Assembly: GCA_020636675.1 (NCBI GenBank)
Contig: JACJXK010000020.1
Coordinates: 1 to 53,798 of the forward strand
Reading direction: 5' to 3'
Source: Prevotellaceae bacterium
GTDB taxonomy: Bacteria > Bacteroidota > Bacteroidia > Bacteroidales > Paludibacteraceae
Length of the DNA stretch: 53,798 nt
The position numbers and the translations under genes are program-made. This document shows, piece by piece, positions 51,173 through 53,798 of this stretch (its first letter is position 1; each line of letters opens with the position of its first letter). The notes under the pieces are model-generated. The model ran no database searches, was not told the DNA's origin, and was given only the letters and a program-made list of their open reading frames with translations.

Positions 51173-53635
51173 ATGCAAAAAAATTTAGTAATAGTCGAGT
51201 CCCCAGCAAAAGCAAAAACCATTGAAAAGTTTTTGGGGAATGACTACACGGTTCTATCTAGTTTCGGTCACATCAGAGATTTAAAGAAGAAAGGCTTCGG
51301 AATAGACGTCGCCAATAATTATACTCCTGATTATGAGATTCCCTCAGACAAAATAAAGTTGGTAAATGAGTTAAAGAAAAAAGCCAAAGAGTCGGAAATC
51401 GTATGGCTAGCATCCGATGAGGACCGCGAGGGAGAGGCCATTGCTTGGCATCTATACGAAGTACTTGGTCTAAACAAGGAGAACACGAGACGAATCGTAT
51501 TCCATGAGATTACGAAAGACGCCATATTAAACGCGATCAAAACTCCGAGAGACATCGACGACAACCTGGTCAGCGCACAGCAAGCAAGACGAATACTCGA
51601 CCGAATTGTGGGTTTCGAGCTATCTCCCATTCTATGGAGAAAAGTAAAGCCATCACTCTCTGCCGGTAGAGTACAGTCGGTAACGGTAAGGCTTATAGTA
51701 GACAGGGAACGCGAGATACAAGCATTTCGGGCAGAACCTTCCTATCGCGTGCTTGCCATCTTCAACGTACAAGACAAAGACGGGAAGAACTGGGAGCTAA
51801 AAGCGGAACTACAAAACAAGATAAAGACAAAGGAAGAGGCCCAATCTTTTCTTGAACATTGCAATAACGCCCACTTCTCTGTTGAAAGTGTGACGATCAA
51901 ACCATTCAAAAAGACACCGGCCGCACCTTTCACCACCTCCACACTACAGCAGGAGGCGTCCAGGAAACTCGGATTCTCCGTATCGCAGACCATGATGATA
52001 GCCCAAAAGCTATACGAATCGGGAAAGATAACTTATATGCGTACCGACTCCGTCAATCTCTCTTCTTTGGCCATCAACACATCGAAAGAGGAAATTCTAT
52101 CCATAGCCGGAGAGCGTTATCTGAAGATAAGACAATACCACACGAAGAGTTTAGGAGCCCAAGAGGCTCACGAGGCCATCCGTCCTACATACATGAACCA
52201 GCAACATATTGAGGGTGCCGCTCAGGAGAAGAGACTATACGAACTGATTTGGAAAAGAACCATCGCTTCGCAAATGGCAGATGCCGAGCTGGAGCGCACC
52301 TCCATCAACATAAACATCTCCGGAGAGAGCCGAAAATTCATCGCAGAAGGTGAAGTCCTGAAGTTCGACGGCTTTCTGAAGGTCTACATGGAATCGACAG
52401 ACGACGACAACGAGCAGGAAAACGAATCCTTACTCCCGCCACTGAAAGCCGGTGACGCGTTAAGCCAAATGGACAACATAGTGGCCATGGAACGTTTTTC
52501 GCAACGTCCGCCACGCTACACAGAAGCCAGTCTGGTAAGAAAATTGGAAGAGCTTGGCATAGGCAGGCCATCTACCTACGCCCCCACCATATCTACCATA
52601 CAAAACCGAGGTTACGTGGAGAAAAGCGACCGTGAAGGTGAAATCAGAAACTACAACGTGCTCACGCTGAAAGGCGGAGAGATAAAAGACGAGACAAAAT
52701 CGGAGACAACCGGAGCAGAACGGGCCAAACTATTCCCGACAGACATAGGCATCGTTGTCAACGATTTCTTAATCGAATATTTTCCAAACATCCTAGACTA
52801 CAACTTCACAGCGAAAGTAGAAAAGGAGTTTGACGACATAGCGGAGGGCCACGTGAAATGGACCACCACCATCGACAGCTTCTACAAAGGATTCCATCCA
52901 AAAGTAGAAGACACCATCCAAAACTCAGAGAGAAAAGTTGGAGAAAGACAAGTCGGCGTTGACCCTCAAAGCGGCAAGCCTGTCTTTGTAAAGATAGGCC
53001 GATTTGGCCCCGTAGCCCAGATAGGAACCGCAGAAGACGAGGAGAAGCCAAAATTCGCCTCCCTACATAAGGACCAGCACTTGGAAACCATCACCTTCGA
53101 AGAGGTCATGGACCTATTCAAACTGCCAAGAGACATCGGCGAATACGAAGGCGCCACGCTCACCATAGGCATCGGCCGATTTGGCGCATACGTAAGGCAC
53201 AGCGGCAAATTCTTCTCGCTCAAAAAGACGGACGATCCAATGTCCATCACGGAAGAGAGAGCCATTGAACTGATTGAAGAGAAACGACTGATAGAGAAGA
53301 ACCGTATCATCAAAGAGTTTGCTGCCGAAGACATTCAGATATGCAACGGACGTTTCGGTCCTTACATCGCCCATAATGGCGCCAACTATAAGATTCCGAA
53401 AACGAAAGATCCGAAAGAACTGACTTTGGAGGACTGTCAGTCTCTAATCAAAGAGCAGGGAGACAAAAAACCTGCAAAAAGGAAGGCATCCACAGCAAAA
53501 GCCAGTACGGAAAAAACGGCATCCGACAAGACATCGAAGGCTAAAGCAGCAACAAAAGCAAAGACGACAAAGACGACAAAGGCAAGCACTGCCAAAAAGT
53601 CTACGAAGACAAGCAAAGCCGCTGCCGAAAAATAA
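51173..53635 (+). CDS. topA: DNA topoisomerase I
   Basis: 820 residues from the ATG at 51173; an upstream in-frame ATG at 51131 adds no family sequence. It relaxes negative supercoils. The Toprim domain starts LVIVESPAKAKTIEKFLG and has the acidic triad in ASDEDREGEAIAWHL. The active-site Tyr is Tyr288 in ITYMRTDSVNLS. GIGRPSTYAPTISTIQNRGYV follows. Three C-terminal topoisomerase repeats (FVKIGRFGPV, TIGIGRFGAYV, ICNGRFGPYI) replace the zinc fingers of the E. coli enzyme. A Lys/Ala/Thr tail of about 55 residues ends the chain, common in this phylum. A tactttgc box near 51127 may be the promoter. Confidence 0.97.
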   Translation: MQKNLVIVESPAKAKTIEKFLGNDYTVLSSFGHIRDLKKKGFGIDVANNYTPDYEIPSDKIKLVNELKKKAKESEIVWLASDEDREGEAIAWHLYEVLGLNKENTRRIVFHEITKDAILNAIKTPRDIDDNLVSAQQARRILDRIVGFELSPILWRKVKPSLSAGRVQSVTVRLIVDREREIQAFRAEPSYRVLAIFNVQDKDGKNWELKAELQNKIKTKEEAQSFLEHCNNAHFSVESVTIKPFKKTPAAPFTTSTLQQEASRKLGFSVSQTMMIAQKLYESGKITYMRTDSVNLSSLAINTSKEEILSIAGERYLKIRQYHTKSLGAQEAHEAIRPTYMNQQHIEGAAQEKRLYELIWKRTIASQMADAELERTSININISGESRKFIAEGEVLKFDGFLKVYMESTDDDNEQENESLLPPLKAGDALSQMDNIVAMERFSQRPPRYTEASLVRKLEELGIGRPSTYAPTISTIQNRGYVEKSDREGEIRNYNVLTLKGGEIKDETKSETTGAERAKLFPTDIGIVVNDFLIEYFPNILDYNFTAKVEKEFDDIAEGHVKWTTTIDSFYKGFHPKVEDTIQNSERKVGERQVGVDPQSGKPVFVKIGRFGPVAQIGTAEDEEKPKFASLHKDQHLETITFEEVMDLFKLPRDIGEYEGATLTIGIGRFGAYVRHSGKFFSLKKTDDPMSITEERAIELIEEKRLIEKNRIIKEFAAEDIQICNGRFGPYIAHNGANYKIPKTKDPKELTLEDCQSLIKEQGDKKPAKRKASTAKASTEKTASDKTSKAKAATKAKTTKTTKASTAKKSTKTSKAAAEK

Positions 53636-53721
53636 ACAGAGACGACACAGCGACAAGTGGGCACGTTGGATCTCCATTAAAAAGGGGGTTCTTTCCATGA
53701 CTCGGCAACGTCCATTTATAT

Positions 53722-53771
53722 AAAGAACCATGTCACCACTCAGAATAGAGGTTGACATGGTTCTTTTTTTT
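53722..53771 (+). terminator. terminator of topA
   Basis: Arms 53722-53735 (aaagaaccatgtca) and 53753-53766 (tgacatggttcttt) are perfectly complementary over 14 bases, followed by a run of T. It lies about 85 bases after the stop; nothing else is visible to the window end. Confidence 0.92.
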
Positions 53772-53798
53772 CGAGTGATGGGATTGACAATTCGGACG

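Overview
The window looks like chromosomal DNA of a member of the Bacteroidales (Bacteroidota). Supporting this are promoter motifs of the Bacteroides type (TTTG, about 19 bases, then TAnnTTTG; clear examples before thrC and rpsF), a fused SecDF, a long-form IspG, a fused aspartokinase/homoserine dehydrogenase next to an ApgM-like protein, a secreted protein with a TonB-receptor plug domain, and a Wza/Wzc exopolysaccharide locus with a Tyr/Gly-rich kinase tail. No rRNA, tRNA or CRISPR array was seen. Oxalate genes in Bacteroidales have been reported from the gut family Muribaculaceae, so that family is possible, but the sequence alone does not settle it.

Layout. 1-8950 (minus strand) is a surface-polysaccharide locus: wza-like export lipoprotein, wzc-like co-polymerase/tyrosine kinase, rmlB, two small unknown genes, and two nucleotide-sugar dehydrogenases (the last cut by the window edge), with an AlbA_2-type regulator between them. 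9074-10543 holds a strong terminator, a nitroreductase-like protein and a DedA protein. 10771-12260 is thrC with its promoter and terminator. 12294-13179 holds two small genes. 13280-13723 is repeat-rich. 13860-19138 is a plus-strand run: EamA transporter, peptidase T, radical SAM protein, NlpC/P60-LysM hydrolase, YbaK deacylase. SecDF and IspG follow.

24465-25090 is an ORF-less group II intron of class C character on the minus strand, sitting directly against a terminator hairpin. Dispersed repeats follow, then rpsF-rpsR-rplI, a decayed glycosyltransferase, and apgM-thrA. Next are a hotdog dehydratase and a GT2-DUF2062 fusion, the plug-domain protein, a secreted unknown, and GTP-type PEP carboxykinase.

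38917-43064 is the most notable accessory block: formyl-CoA:oxalate CoA-transferase, oxalyl-CoA decarboxylase and an AEC-family carrier, in the same order as E. coli yfdW-yfdU-yfdV. Together these would activate oxalate, decarboxylate it to formyl-CoA, and pass CoA to the next oxalate, releasing formate and CO2. A long-armed hairpin lies between frc and oxc.

Right after it, 43130-46645 encodes a pyruvate:ferredoxin oxidoreductase whose frame is interrupted by one in-frame TAA at a domain boundary, with a GTG 24 bases later in the same frame. The window ends with aroC, a SlyD-type FKBP with a palindrome over its promoter, ung, a type II NADH dehydrogenase and topA.
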